Shown: positions 1-8,608 of the stretch, piece by piece
How the letters are laid out: every line of letters starts with the position of its first letter
Numbering within the stretch: the stretch's first letter is position 1
Assembly (NCBI RefSeq): GCF_002934455.1
Contig: NZ_PTIR01000014.1
Location: forward strand, 62,001 to 126,000
Length of the DNA: 64,000 bases
Source: Trinickia symbiotica
GTDB taxonomy: Bacteria > Pseudomonadota > Gammaproteobacteria > Burkholderiales > Burkholderiaceae
Direction of reading: 5' to 3'
The notes under the pieces: model-generated
Database searches by the model: none
The model's input: the letters and a program-made list of their open reading frames with translations, nothing else
Told to the model about the DNA's origin: nothing
Position numbers and translations under genes: made by a program

Positions 1-701
1 ATGCCGGTGTGGCGTTGCGCATCGATCCCATCGAGCGCGCGCAATTGCCGAACTGGGTGGCGCAGCGGCTCGCCCAACAGGGGCAGCGCGTCGCGGCGGG
101 CGAGGAGGGGCGGCGCGCGCTGCAATTCATCGCGGAGCGCGTCGAGGGCAATTTGCTCGCGGCGCACCAGGAAATCCAGAAGCTCGGGCTGCTCTATCCG
201 GCCGGCACACTGACGTTCGACGCGGTGCACGACGCCGTACTCAACGTGGCGCGCTACGACGTGTTCAAGCTCAACGAGGCGATGCTCGCGGGCGACGTCG
301 CCCGGCTCGCGCGCATGATCGACGGATTGAAGGGCGAAGGCGAGGCGGCTGTCCTCGTGCTCTGGGCGTTGTCCGAAGAGGTGCGCACGCTGCTCCGGAT
401 CAAGCGCGGGATTGCGGCCGGCAAGCCGCTCGCCGTGCTCTTGCGTGAGAACCGCGTCTGGGGGCCACGCGAGCGGCTCGTCGGGCCGGCGCTGGCGCGC
501 TTGACCGAGGCTCGGCTCGAAGAGGGGCTGGCGCTCGCCGCCGCCCTCGACAGGCAGGTGAAGGGGCTCACAGGCAGTGTGCCGGGCGCACGCCGCCGCG
601 AGCCGTTGCCCCCCGATCCATGGGACGGCCTCTTCGAGCTCGCGGCGCTCGTCGCGGCGCCGGAAAAGCGTCGAGGCGCCGATTCGCGGGCTGCGACCTA
701 A
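1..701 (+). CDS. holA: DNA polymerase III subunit delta, C-terminal part (runs off left edge)
   Basis: The open frame enters from the left edge and stops with TAA at 699-701, so only about 232 C-terminal residues are present. HolA is the clamp-loader subunit that opens the beta sliding clamp. The visible part matches the end of the AAA+ region and the C-terminal collar domain: a helix-rich stretch with the pattern [17 protein letters not shown], then [17 protein letters not shown] and [16 protein letters not shown], all typical of HolA. The next gene on the strand is proA, 107 bases on. In related genomes lptE usually precedes holA, but that lies outside the window. The call rests on remembered family sequence. 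Confidence 0.9.
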   Translation, partial: AGVALRIDPIERAQLPNWVAQRLAQQGQRVAAGEEGRRALQFIAERVEGNLLAAHQEIQKLGLLYPAGTLTFDAVHDAVLNVARYDVFKLNEAMLAGDVARLARMIDGLKGEGEAAVLVLWALSEEVRTLLRIKRGIAAGKPLAVLLRENRVWGPRERLVGPALARLTEARLEEGLALAAALDRQVKGLTGSVPGARRREPLPPDPWDGLFELAALVAAPEKRRGADSRAAT

Positions 702-808
702 GCACGCCGGCCCACGCTCGATTGCGCGGGTTCCGCTTACAATCGGTGAATCCCCGTTTGCAGGCATGGCGCTTCGACGTCGGCGCGCCATTCGCTATGA
801 GAATGATT

Positions 809-2095
809 ATGAACATCGACGACTACATGAGCGGCGTCGGCCGCAGGGCCCGCCAGGCTTCCCGCGCGATGGCACGTGCCACGACGGCGGCGAAGAACGA
901 CGCCCTCGAATCGATCGCGCGCGCGATCGAACGCGAGGCCGCCGCGCTGAAAGAAGCCAATGCGCGGGACGTGGCCAGTGCGCGCGAAAAAGGATTCGAC
1001 GCGGCGTTCGTCGACCGCCTCACGCTTTCTGACAAGGCGCTATCGACGATGGTGGAGGGGCTGCGCCAAGTGGCGGCGTTGCCCGATCCGATCGGTGAGA
1101 TCGACGGTCTCAAGTACCGCCCGAGCGGCATTCAGGTGGGACGCATGCGTGTGCCGCTCGGCGTGGTCGGGATCATCTACGAGTCGCGCCCGAACGTCAC
1201 GATCGACGCGGCCGCGCTTTGCCTGAAGTCGGGCAATGCGACGATCCTGCGCGGCGGCTCCGAGGCGCTCGCGTCGAATACGGCGCTCGCGGCGCTGATA
1301 GGTGAGGGGCTCGCGGCGGCCGGCTTGCCGCGCGATGCCGTGCAGGTCGTCGAGACGGCCGATCGGGCTGCCGTCGGCAAGCTGATCACGATGACCGAGT
1401 ATGTCGACGTGATCGTGCCGCGCGGCGGCAAGAGCCTCATCGCACGGCTGATCGAGGAAGCGCGCGTGCCGATGATCAAGCATCTCGATGGCATTTGCCA
1501 CGTCTATGTCGACGACCGCGCCGACGTGGCGAAGGCGCTCGCCGTCTGCGACAACGCGAAGACGCAGCGCTACGGCACCTGCAACACGATGGAGACGCTG
1601 CTCGTGGGGCGCGGCATCGCGCGTGCCGTTCTGCCGCCGCTAGCGCGCCTCTATCGCGACAAAGGCGTCGAACTGCGCGTCGATGCGGCGTCGCGCGCCG
1701 TGCTCGAGACGGCGTGCGGGGGCGACACGCCCGCGCTCGGGCTCGTCGATGCGACGGAAGAAGACTGGCGCACCGAATATCTGGCGCCCATCCTGTCCAT
1801 CAAGGTCGTCGACGGCATCGATGCCGCGATCGAGCACATCAACACATACGGCTCGGCTCATACCGATGCGATCGTCACCGAAGATCACGATCGCGCGATG
1901 CGGTTTTTGCGCGAGGTCGATTCGGCGAGCGTGATGGTGAATGCGTCGACGCGCTTCGCGGACGGCTTCGAATACGGGCTCGGCGCCGAGATCGGCATTT
2001 CGAACGACAAGCTGCACGCGCGCGGCCCGGTCGGGCTCGAGGGCCTCACGTCGCTGAAGTACGTCGTGCTGGGGCACGGCGAGGGGCGCCAGTAA
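809..2095 (+). CDS. proA: glutamate-5-semialdehyde dehydrogenase (gamma-glutamyl phosphate reductase)
   Basis: Second step of proline synthesis: NADPH-dependent reduction of gamma-glutamyl phosphate to glutamate-5-semialdehyde in the cytoplasm. The protein has 428 residues, close to the family size of 415-430. The aldehyde-dehydrogenase fold is visible through [21 protein letters not shown] and the catalytic cysteine at about residue 258 in [11 protein letters not shown]; the C-terminus [16 protein letters not shown] is typical of ProA. ATG 809 was chosen because MNIDDYM matches known family starts; ATGs at 797 and 803 are in frame just upstream. A -10-like TACAAT lies at 738-743. The 3' end is part of a local duplication (see 2063-2192). 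Confidence 0.95.
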   Translation: MNIDDYMSGVGRRARQASRAMARATTAAKNDALESIARAIEREAAALKEANARDVASAREKGFDAAFVDRLTLSDKALSTMVEGLRQVAALPDPIGEIDGLKYRPSGIQVGRMRVPLGVVGIIYESRPNVTIDAAALCLKSGNATILRGGSEALASNTALAALIGEGLAAAGLPRDAVQVVETADRAAVGKLITMTEYVDVIVPRGGKSLIARLIEEARVPMIKHLDGICHVYVDDRADVAKALAVCDNAKTQRYGTCNTMETLLVGRGIARAVLPPLARLYRDKGVELRVDAASRAVLETACGGDTPALGLVDATEEDWRTEYLAPILSIKVVDGIDAAIEHINTYGSAHTDAIVTEDHDRAMRFLREVDSASVMVNASTRFADGFEYGLGAEIGISNDKLHARGPVGLEGLTSLKYVVLGHGEGRQ

Positions 2096-2192
2096 CAGGT
2101 TTTAAACAAATCGCCGATGCTATGGAATGTCGTACTGCGGCACGGCGAGGGGCGCCAGTAACAAGTTTCGAATAAATCGCCAATGCTCTGGA
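2063..2192 (+). repeat. 66-base imperfect tandem duplication joining proA 3' end and hemJ 5' end
   Basis: Bases 2063-2126 recur at 2129-2192, offset by 66, with only a few mismatches. Each copy holds the last codons of proA including its TAA, then the short untranslated leader, then the first three codons of the downstream gene (ATG CTN TGG). At the junction the duplicated start (ATG at 2117) runs into the second copy of the proA tail. This makes a 14-codon chimeric reading frame, 2117-2161, that begins like the hemJ product (MLW) and ends like ProA (HGEGRQ). Confidence 0.9.
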
Positions 2193-2599
2193 TCAAGACG
2201 TTTCATATCGTGCTCGTGGCCGCCTGGTTCGCCGGGCTTTTCTATCTTCCGCGCATCTTCGTCAATCTCGCGATGGAAACCGAGCCGGCGGCCGTGAAGC
2301 GTCTGCTCGTGATGGCGCGCAAGCTGTTTCGTTTCATGACCTTCATCGCCGTGCCGGCGCTCGCGTGCGGGCTCTGGCTCTGGCTCGTGATCGGCATTGG
2401 CGCGGGGCAGGGCTGGATCCACGCGAAGGTGGGCGTCGTCGTGCTGCTCGTCCTCTATCACTTCTACTGCGGGCGTTTGCTCGCCACGTTCGAACGCGGC
2501 GAAAACCGCCGCTCGCACCGCTGGTATCGGTTATTCAACGAACTGCCCGTGCTCGGCCTGCTCGCCGCGGTTGCGCTCGTCGTCTTGAAGCCGTTCTGA
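2183..2599 (+). CDS. hemJ: HemJ-like protoporphyrinogen oxidase / CopD-family membrane protein
   Basis: A 138-residue integral membrane protein with about four hydrophobic helices. The N-terminus KTFHIVLVAAWFAGLFYLPR, followed by FVNLAM, is the HemJ (UPF0093) signature. The histidine at residue 8 and lysine at residue 82 (WIHAKVGVV) match the conserved His and Lys needed in characterised HemJ proteins. HemJ oxidises protoporphyrinogen IX to protoporphyrin IX in bacteria lacking HemG or HemY; many databases label such betaproteobacterial proteins only as CopD family. Its start region was duplicated upstream (2063-2192). The function is inferred from family membership and is not visible from neighbours. 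Confidence 0.8.
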   Translation: MLWIKTFHIVLVAAWFAGLFYLPRIFVNLAMETEPAAVKRLLVMARKLFRFMTFIAVPALACGLWLWLVIGIGAGQGWIHAKVGVVVLLVLYHFYCGRLLATFERGENRRSHRWYRLFNELPVLGLLAAVALVVLKPF

Positions 2600-2620
2600 G
2601 CGCGACGTTCCGCGCGCGTC

Positions 2621-3463
2621 CTATCCACTCCCGTCGATGCGGCGACGCGTGATCGTCGCCTTCGCGCGCCCGAGCTTATCGGCAAGCTCGGGTCCGCGCC
2701 GCAGCGCGACGCCGACGGCGAGAATGTCCCCGATCGCAAGATGCGACATGCGCGAGGTCATCGGCGAAAACACATCGGTTTCCTCGGTGACGTTCGCGAT
2801 GAGGCTCACCGTCGCGATCTGCGCGAGCGGGGAGTTGCCATGCGTGATCGCAACGACCTTCGCGCCGCAATCGAGCGCCGATTGCGCCGCATCCACGATA
2901 TCGCGTGTGCGGCCCGTGTTCGAGATCGCCACGACGACATCGCCTGCCGAGAGCAGCGCGGCCGACATCGAGTACGTGTGCGGATCCGCGTAGGCGACGC
3001 TTGGAATGCCGAGGCGGAAGAATTTGTGCTGAATGTCCTGCGCGGCGATGCCCGAGCCGCCGGCGCCATAGAACTCGATGCGCGAGGCCTCGGCGAGCAG
3101 ATCGATCGCCTTCGCGATGCTCGCCGCCGACAAGCTGTTGCGCACCTCGATGAGCGCCCCGATGGTCCGATCGAATACCTTGGCCACGACGCCCGGTGCC
3201 GGCTCGTCGGGTCGTACGTCGCGATAGACGGACGGCAGGCCCTGCGCGATGCTTTGTGCGAGCCTGATCTTGAATTCGCGGAATCCTCCGCAGCCGAGCG
3301 CGTGGCAGAAGCGCGCGATCGTCGGCTGGCTGACACCGACGCGCTCGGCCAGCTCGGTCATGGCGAGATCGAGTACCTCGCGCGGGGTATCGAGGATGTA
3401 ATCGGCGAGTTTGCGTTCCGACGGGCGCAGCTGCGCGCGCATCGTTTCGATTCGGGCAAGCAT
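2621..3463 (-). CDS. hexR: HexR/RpiR-family transcriptional regulator of sugar-acid catabolism
   Basis: A 280-residue regulator. Residues 1-77 form the RpiR helix-turn-helix (LRPSERKLADYIL, then VGVSQPTIARFCHALG). Residues of about 115-260 form a SIS sugar-phosphate binding domain with FYGAGGSGIAAQD and AISNTGRTRD. HexR proteins sense 2-keto-3-deoxy-6-phosphogluconate and repress edd, eda and often zwf. It faces edd across a 307-base gap that holds two HexR-type palindromes, which strongly supports the name. ATG 3463 is preferred (MLARIETMR); an in-frame GTG at 3475 would add four residues. Confidence 0.88.
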   Translation of the reverse strand: MLARIETMRAQLRPSERKLADYILDTPREVLDLAMTELAERVGVSQPTIARFCHALGCGGFREFKIRLAQSIAQGLPSVYRDVRPDEPAPGVVAKVFDRTIGALIEVRNSLSAASIAKAIDLLAEASRIEFYGAGGSGIAAQDIQHKFFRLGIPSVAYADPHTYSMSAALLSAGDVVVAISNTGRTRDIVDAAQSALDCGAKVVAITHGNSPLAQIATVSLIANVTEETDVFSPMTSRMSHLAIGDILAVGVALRRGPELADKLGRAKATITRRRIDGSG

Positions 3464-3521
3464 GGCGAAGGGCACGCGTTGTGCGCAATGGATCGATCGT
3501 CGGAACAGTATCGCTGCTCGC

Positions 3522-3538
3522 GTGTAGAAAATCTACAC
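3522..3538. promoter_or_regulatory. HexR-type operator, site 1
   Basis: GTGTAGAAAATCTACAC is a perfect 7-3-7 palindrome about 58 bases upstream of the hexR start and on the hexR side of the gap. Its TGTAG...CTACA core agrees with the published style of proteobacterial HexR sites. It probably mediates hexR self-repression, and may also act on edd. Confidence 0.7.
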
Positions 3539-3631
3539 AATTTCGCTACGGCCTGTTTTAGCTAGTTGCTTAAACCGTACAGAGCAGGAAGGCGGGTTCA
3601 TCGGCATTGGGTGTGCTGCCCATTGCTGTGA

Positions 3632-3646
3632 TGTAGTTTTTCTACT
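3632..3646. promoter_or_regulatory. HexR-type operator, site 2
   Basis: TGTAGTTTTTCTACT is a near palindrome with the same TGTAG-N5-CTAC core as site 1, on the edd side of the gap, about 125 bases before the edd start. The two sites are 109 bases apart. This spacing suits separate control of the two divergent transcripts. Confidence 0.65.
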
Positions 3647-3770
3647 AAACTTCGTGCGCTCAGTAGGCCTTGCTGTTCTGTCCGGTGGCTGCCGTCACCG
3701 CGTCGTTGCGATCGAAAGCGAGCCAAGATTGCGGTGCTCGCCGTTTTTCAAAGCAAAGGAGCGTTCTCCC

Positions 3771-5636
3771 ATGGCTTCGCTGCATCCCACGCTGATCGAA
3801 GTGACCGAGCGCATCATCGCGCGCAGCAAGCCGACGCGGTCGGCGTATCTCGCGCGCATCGACGCGGCCCAGGGACAGTTCCCGGCGCGCGGCACGCTTT
3901 CGTGCGCGAACCTTGCGCACGGCTTCGCCGGGCTGGAAGGCAACGACAAGCTCGCCATCAAGGCCATGCGCGTGCCGAACGTCGGAATCGTCTCGTCCTA
4001 CAACGAGATGCTCTCCGCGCACGCGCCCTATAAGGACTTCCCGGACATCATCAAGCTCGCCGCGCGCGAGGCCGGCGGTGTCGCGCAGTTCGCGGGCGGC
4101 GTGCCGGCCATGTGCGACGGCATCACGCAGGGCAATCCGGGCATGGAGCTGTCGCTCTTCTCGCGCGAAGTCATCGCGATGGCGACGGCGGTCGCCTTGA
4201 CCCACAACATGTTCGACGCCGCACTGTGCCTCGGCATCTGCGACAAGATCGTGCCGGGTCTTCTGATCGGCGCGCTGCAGTTCGGTCATCTGCCCACGAT
4301 CTTCGTGCCGGCCGGACCGATGACGAGCGGCCTGTCGAACGACGACAAGGCGAAGATCCGCCAGCAGTTCGCGACGGGGCAAGTCGGCCGCGATGCGTTG
4401 CTCGAAGCCGAGTCGGCCGCCTACCATGGGCATGGGACGTGCACGTTCTACGGCACCGCGAACAGCAACCAGATGCTGATGGAAGTGATGGGGCTGCATT
4501 TGCCCGGGGCCGCGTTCGTGCATCCTCACACGCCGCTGCGCGATGCGTTGACAGCCGAAGCCGCGCGGCGGGTGCTCGATCTCACCGTCGAGCGCGGCAA
4601 TTACACGCCGATCGGCCACGTGATCGACGAGAAGGCGATCGCGAACGGCATCGTCGCGCTGCTCGCCACAGGCGGCTCGACGAACCATACGCTGCATCTC
4701 GTCGCGATCGCCCGCGCGGCGGGCATCGTCATCGACTGGGACGACTTCGACAAGCTTTCGGCGGTCGTCCCACTGCTCGCGAAGATCTACCCGAACGGCA
4801 AGGCGGACGTGAATCACTACCATGCGGCGGGCGGCATGGCGTTCCTCGTCCGCAACCTGCTGGAGGGAGGACTGCTTCACGAAGACGTGAAGACGGTCGC
4901 CGGCAACGGCTTGTCGCGCTATACGCAGGAGCCGCGGCTCGTGGACGGCGCGCTCACGTGGGTGCAAGGCGTCGACGTGAGCGGCGATACCAAGGTTCTG
5001 CGGCCGATCGGCGATCCCTTTCAGCCCGACGGCGGCTTGCGACTCATGCAAGGCAAGCTCGGTCGAGGCGTCATCAAGATTTCGGCCGTCGCGCGCGAGC
5101 ATCGCGCGGTGCGCGCCCCGGCCATCGTCTTCGATTCGCAAGAAGCGGTGCAGGAAGCGTTCGACAACGGAGAGCTCAAGCGCGATTTCGTCGCCGTCGT
5201 CCGCTTCCAAGGCGCCCGAGCCAATGGCATGCCGGAGCTGCATCGTCTCACGCCGCTGCTGGGCGTGCTGCAGGATCAAGGGTTCAGGGTCGCGCTCGTC
5301 ACCGACGGGCGCATGTCCGGTGCGTCAGGCAAGGTGCCGGCCGTCATCCACGTGTCGCCGGAGGTGATACAAGGCGGCCCCCTCGGCAAGCTGCGCACGG
5401 GCGACACGGTCGTCATCGATGCCGAGCGCGGCGTGCTCGATGTCGAGATCGACGCAGCAACATGGGCCGCGCGCGAAGTCGAAGCACCGAAGCATCAGGC
5501 CGAGAACGAGGTCGGCTTCGGGCGCGAGTTGTTCGGCGTCTTCCGCGCCGCTGCGATGCCGGCGGAGATGGGCGCCTCGGTGTTCGGGCCGCTCGTTGGC
5601 GAGACGGTCGAACCAAGCGTTCACGCGACGCGCTAA
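3771..5636 (+). CDS. edd: phosphogluconate dehydratase
   Basis: First step of the Entner-Doudoroff pathway: dehydration of 6-phosphogluconate to 2-keto-3-deoxy-6-phosphogluconate. The product has 621 residues, normal for the IlvD/Edd family. Candidate [4Fe-4S] ligands are seen at Cys115 ([20 protein letters not shown]), Cys153 (LCLGICDK) and Cys224 ([15 protein letters not shown]); the C-terminal [18 protein letters not shown] is typical. ATG 3771 has an AAAGGAGC ribosome site about 8 bases before it and matches family starts, although the frame is open further upstream. eda follows after 17 bases, so the two are one transcript under HexR. Confidence 0.96.
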   Translation: MASLHPTLIEVTERIIARSKPTRSAYLARIDAAQGQFPARGTLSCANLAHGFAGLEGNDKLAIKAMRVPNVGIVSSYNEMLSAHAPYKDFPDIIKLAAREAGGVAQFAGGVPAMCDGITQGNPGMELSLFSREVIAMATAVALTHNMFDAALCLGICDKIVPGLLIGALQFGHLPTIFVPAGPMTSGLSNDDKAKIRQQFATGQVGRDALLEAESAAYHGHGTCTFYGTANSNQMLMEVMGLHLPGAAFVHPHTPLRDALTAEAARRVLDLTVERGNYTPIGHVIDEKAIANGIVALLATGGSTNHTLHLVAIARAAGIVIDWDDFDKLSAVVPLLAKIYPNGKADVNHYHAAGGMAFLVRNLLEGGLLHEDVKTVAGNGLSRYTQEPRLVDGALTWVQGVDVSGDTKVLRPIGDPFQPDGGLRLMQGKLGRGVIKISAVAREHRAVRAPAIVFDSQEAVQEAFDNGELKRDFVAVVRFQGARANGMPELHRLTPLLGVLQDQGFRVALVTDGRMSGASGKVPAVIHVSPEVIQGGPLGKLRTGDTVVIDAERGVLDVEIDAATWAAREVEAPKHQAENEVGFGRELFGVFRAAAMPAEMGASVFGPLVGETVEPSVHATR

Positions 5637-5653
5637 ATAAGGAGGAGTCCTCT

Positions 5654-6289
5654 ATGAACAAGATCGAAGACATCGTCCGCTTGGGCCCGGTCATTCCGGT
5701 GCTCGCGTTCGATTCGGTCGAGCAGGGGGAGCACGTATCGCGCGCGCTCCACGCAGGCGGCGTCAAAGTGCTGGAAATCACGCTGCGTACGCCGGCCGGT
5801 TTGCAGGCGATCGAGCGGGCGAGCCAGCTCGCGCCCGATATCGTCGTCGGCGTCGGCACGATCACCAAACCCGAGCACTGTGCGCTCGCGAAAAAAGCAG
5901 GCGCGCGATTCGGCGTGTCGCCCGGGCTCACGAAAGACATGCACAAGGCGGCCGAGGACGCAGGGCTGCCGCTGCTACCGGGCGTCATGACGCCGACGGA
6001 TATTCTCGTCGCGCTCGAGCTTGGCTATGAGATCGTCAAGTTCTTTCCCGCGCAACAGGCTGGCGGCATCGCGATGCTGCAGGCGTTCCACGGGCCCTTC
6101 CCGATGCTGAAGTTCTGCCCGACCGGCGGCATCACGGCTGAAACCGCGCCGACGTTCCTGGCGTTGCCGAACGTCGTTTGCGTCGGCGGTTCGTGGCTCA
6201 CCCCGAAGGCCGCCCTGGCGGCACAGAACTGGGACGAGGTCACGCGTCTCGCACGCGGCGCTTCGGAGCTCGCCGCGCATCAGCACTGA
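5654..6289 (+). CDS. eda: KDPG/KHG aldolase (2-dehydro-3-deoxy-phosphogluconate aldolase)
   Basis: Cleaves 2-keto-3-deoxy-6-phosphogluconate to pyruvate and glyceraldehyde 3-phosphate, completing the Entner-Doudoroff pathway begun by the upstream edd. The 211 residues form a class I aldolase TIM barrel. The catalytic Glu41 and the Arg45 phosphate/substrate residue lie in EITLRTP; the Schiff-base Lys129 lies in VKFFPA; the phosphate loop is CPTGGI. A strong AAGGAGGAG ribosome site stands before ATG 5654. Nothing unusual was seen. Confidence 0.96.
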   Translation: MNKIEDIVRLGPVIPVLAFDSVEQGEHVSRALHAGGVKVLEITLRTPAGLQAIERASQLAPDIVVGVGTITKPEHCALAKKAGARFGVSPGLTKDMHKAAEDAGLPLLPGVMTPTDILVALELGYEIVKFFPAQQAGGIAMLQAFHGPFPMLKFCPTGGITAETAPTFLALPNVVCVGGSWLTPKAALAAQNWDEVTRLARGASELAAHQH

Positions 6290-6591
6290 TTCGCGCACCA
6301 CCTCATCAGCAAGTCACCGCAAATAAAGTCAAGCACGAGGCGCATCGCATTCGCGGTGCGCCCGGCGGCGCTCGCGCACGCGCTCGATAGCGCTGGTCGA
6401 ACTCACCGTTGGCTCTCGCATCGCCCCCGGCAAATAGTGCTGATGTCGAGGGTTTTCCTTGATGGAACCGGTTCTATCCATGAATGCCGAGCCCGCCTAC
6501 AATGCAGCGTCGGCGCGGTCCCCGATTTCGGCACTGCTTTGCGCCGGTCGTACAACAAGTCGAATGGATATCCACACCAAGGAGGTGTTTC
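6290..6591 (+). other. 302-base spacer upstream of gntP, with operator and possible promoter
   Basis: No coding frame with good codon use was found. The spacer holds the palindrome at 6462-6477 and a -10-like TACAAT at 6498-6503 without a clear -35 box. The ribosome site AAGGAGGTG stands just before the gntP ATG. No terminator with a T tract was seen after eda. Confidence 0.5.
6462..6477. promoter_or_regulatory. LacI/GntR-type operator upstream of gluconate genes
   Basis: ATGGAACCGGTTCTAT is a 16-base palindrome with one mismatch and a central CCGG (perfect core GAACCGGTTC). It closely resembles operators of E. coli GntR, a LacI-family gluconate repressor. It sits directly upstream of a -10-like TACAAT (6498-6503), a place that would block polymerase, 115 bases before gntP. 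No LacI-family gene is visible in the window. Confidence 0.55.
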
Positions 6592-8013
6592 ATGGAATCG
6601 GTCCAAGGCGGCCTATTGCTTCTCTACGCGGTGATCGCCATCGCACTTTTGATTCTGCTGATCACGCGCTACAAGCTGTACCCGTTCCTGGTCTTGATTC
6701 TCGTCTCGCTCGGGCTCGGCATGGCCGCCGGCATGCCGATGGACAAGATCGTAAAGTCATTCGAGAACGGCAACGGCGGCACGCTCGGTCATATTGCAAT
6801 CGTCGTCGGGCTCGGGACGATGCTCGGCAAGATGATGGCTGAATCGGGCGGCGCGGAGCGCATTGCCACCACGCTGATCGACTGGTTCGGAGAGAAGAAT
6901 ATTCACTGGGCGATGATGTTCGTCGCCGTCATCGTCGGTTTGCCCGTCTTCTTCGAAGTCGGCTTCGTGCTGCTGATTCCGATCGCTTTCAACGTCGCCA
7001 AGCGCACGGGCAAGTCGCTGCTCTTGATCGGTCTGCCGATGGTGGCCGGCCTCTCCGTCGTGCACGGCCTCATTCCGCCGCACCCGGCCGCGCTGCTGGC
7101 CGTGCAGGCGTACGGTGCCGACATCGGCAAGACCGTGGCGTATGGGATCATCGTCGGCGTGCCGACGGCGCTCGTCGCGGGGCCGATCTTCGCACTGCTC
7201 GTGTACCGACAAATCAAGCTGCCCGCCGTCAATCCGCTCGCCGCGCAGTTCGTCCAGGGCAACGGCAACGATCGCGGCAACCCGGGCGGTGCGGTCGGCG
7301 CGCAGCTCGCGTCCGGCGCGAATCCCGGCGCCGGCCGCCGCGAACTGCCGAGCTTCGGCATCACGCTCTTCACGATCCTCTTGCCGGTGCTGCTGATGCT
7401 GGTGGGCAGCTGGGCCGATCTCTTCTTTGCGCCGAAATCCGTTCCCAACAATCTGCTTCGTTTCATCGGCAATGCCGACGTCGCATTGCTGATCGCCGTG
7501 CTCGTGAGCTTCTGGACGTTCGGCGCGCAACGCGGCTTTACGCGTGAGCAGATCCAGAAGTTCTGCGGGGACTGCCTCGCGCCGATCGCCGGCATCACGC
7601 TGATCGTAGGCGCGGGCGGCGGCTTCGGCGGCGTATTACGCGACAGCGGGATTTCTCAGCAAATCGTCGCCGTCGCCACGCATGCGCAGCTTTCGCCGTT
7701 GCTCTTCGGCTGGTTCGTCGCGGCCCTGATTCGCCTCGCGACGGGGTCGGCAACGGTCGCGATGACGACGGCCTGCGGCATCGTCGCGCCGATCGCGTCG
7801 GCGGGCACGATTCATGTTCGGCCCGAACTGCTCGTGCTCGCAACCGGCTCCGGCTCGCTGATCTTCTCGCACGTGAACGACGGCGGCTTCTGGCTGATCA
7901 AAGAATATTTCGGAATGACGGTCGGTCAAACGTTCAAGACCTGGTCGCTTTGCGAGACGATCATCTCGCTGCTCGGCCTCGGATTGACGTTTGCGCTGGC
8001 GGCGGTCCTTTGA
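6592..8013 (+). CDS. gntP: gluconate permease (GntP family, H+ symporter)
   Basis: Imports gluconate across the inner membrane. The 473-residue protein has 12 or more hydrophobic segments and GntP-family hallmarks: GLGTMLGKMMAESGGAE, PVFFEVGFVLLIPI and GLSVVHGLIPPHPA, with LIFSHVNDGGFWLIKEYFG near the C-terminus. GntT, GntU, IdnT and DsdX belong to the same family, so the exact substrate is inferred from the adjacent gluconokinase and Entner-Doudoroff genes. ATG 6592 is fixed by a perfect AAGGAGGTG ribosome site. gntK follows 19 bases later. The intracellular product feeds 6-phosphogluconate to edd-eda. Confidence 0.92.
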   Translation: MESVQGGLLLLYAVIAIALLILLITRYKLYPFLVLILVSLGLGMAAGMPMDKIVKSFENGNGGTLGHIAIVVGLGTMLGKMMAESGGAERIATTLIDWFGEKNIHWAMMFVAVIVGLPVFFEVGFVLLIPIAFNVAKRTGKSLLLIGLPMVAGLSVVHGLIPPHPAALLAVQAYGADIGKTVAYGIIVGVPTALVAGPIFALLVYRQIKLPAVNPLAAQFVQGNGNDRGNPGGAVGAQLASGANPGAGRRELPSFGITLFTILLPVLLMLVGSWADLFFAPKSVPNNLLRFIGNADVALLIAVLVSFWTFGAQRGFTREQIQKFCGDCLAPIAGITLIVGAGGGFGGVLRDSGISQQIVAVATHAQLSPLLFGWFVAALIRLATGSATVAMTTACGIVAPIASAGTIHVRPELLVLATGSGSLIFSHVNDGGFWLIKEYFGMTVGQTFKTWSLCETIISLLGLGLTFALAAVL

Positions 8014-8032
8014 GGAAGCAAACGGAGGAAAG

Positions 8033-8545
8033 ATGATTTTTATCGTGATGGGCGTATCCGGTGCGGGCAAGACGAGGGTCGGCGAGCTGCTGGCCGAACG
8101 CCTGTCATGCAGCTTCACCGATGGCGATGCCTACCATAGCGCCGCGAATAAGGAAAAAATGGCGCACGGCATCCCGTTGACCGACGACGACCGCTGGCCG
8201 TGGCTCGCGGCAATTCGCGCAGCGATCGAAGCGAAGGTGCGCGCGGGCGAGACGGCCGTGTTCGGCTGCTCGTCGCTCAAGCGCGTCTATCGCGACGTGC
8301 TGCGCGGCGGCGCGCCCGCGGACGCCGATGTGTGTTTCGTTTATTTGAAGGGGTCGTTCGAGGTGCTGCACGAGCGGCTTGGCTCGCGCACCGGGCATTT
8401 TTTCGATCCCTCGCTGCTGCGCAGCCAGCTTGACACGCTCGAGGAGCCCGGCGAGGACGAGGCGATGACGGTCAGCATCGAGCACACGCCCGAGGCGATC
8501 GTCGACGAGGTCGTCGCGCGGATCGCGCGGGAACGGCTACGCTGA
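8033..8545 (+). CDS. gntK: gluconokinase
   Basis: Phosphorylates gluconate to 6-phosphogluconate using ATP. The 170-residue P-loop protein has Walker A GVSGAGKT at residues 7-14, DGDAYHS and MAHGIPLTDDDRWPWL, then CSSLKRVYRDVLR and GHFFDPSLLRSQ, all standard for the GntK family. ATG 8033 follows an ACGGAGGAA ribosome site. The gene is 19 bases after gntP, so they are cotranscribed. The 63 bases after its stop carry short GCGTTT-like repeats and no clear terminator before the convergent EAL gene. Confidence 0.95.
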   Translation: MIFIVMGVSGAGKTRVGELLAERLSCSFTDGDAYHSAANKEKMAHGIPLTDDDRWPWLAAIRAAIEAKVRAGETAVFGCSSLKRVYRDVLRGGAPADADVCFVYLKGSFEVLHERLGSRTGHFFDPSLLRSQLDTLEEPGEDEAMTVSIEHTPEAIVDEVVARIARERLR

Positions 8546-8608
8546 TCGGCGCGTGCGTTTGCGTTTGCGTGTGCCTGTGCGCGGGCTCGGATTCCATAGG
8601 CGTGCGCA

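Noticed and set aside
4112-5653. Long plus-strand frame overlapping edd and continuing into eda
   Set aside because: Arg-rich shadow of edd in another frame; it is only open because it runs into the true eda frame, which starts at 5654.
8548-8582. Short GCGTTT/GTGTGC-like repeats after gntK
   Set aside because: Only a few irregular units in a convergent gap; no array structure.
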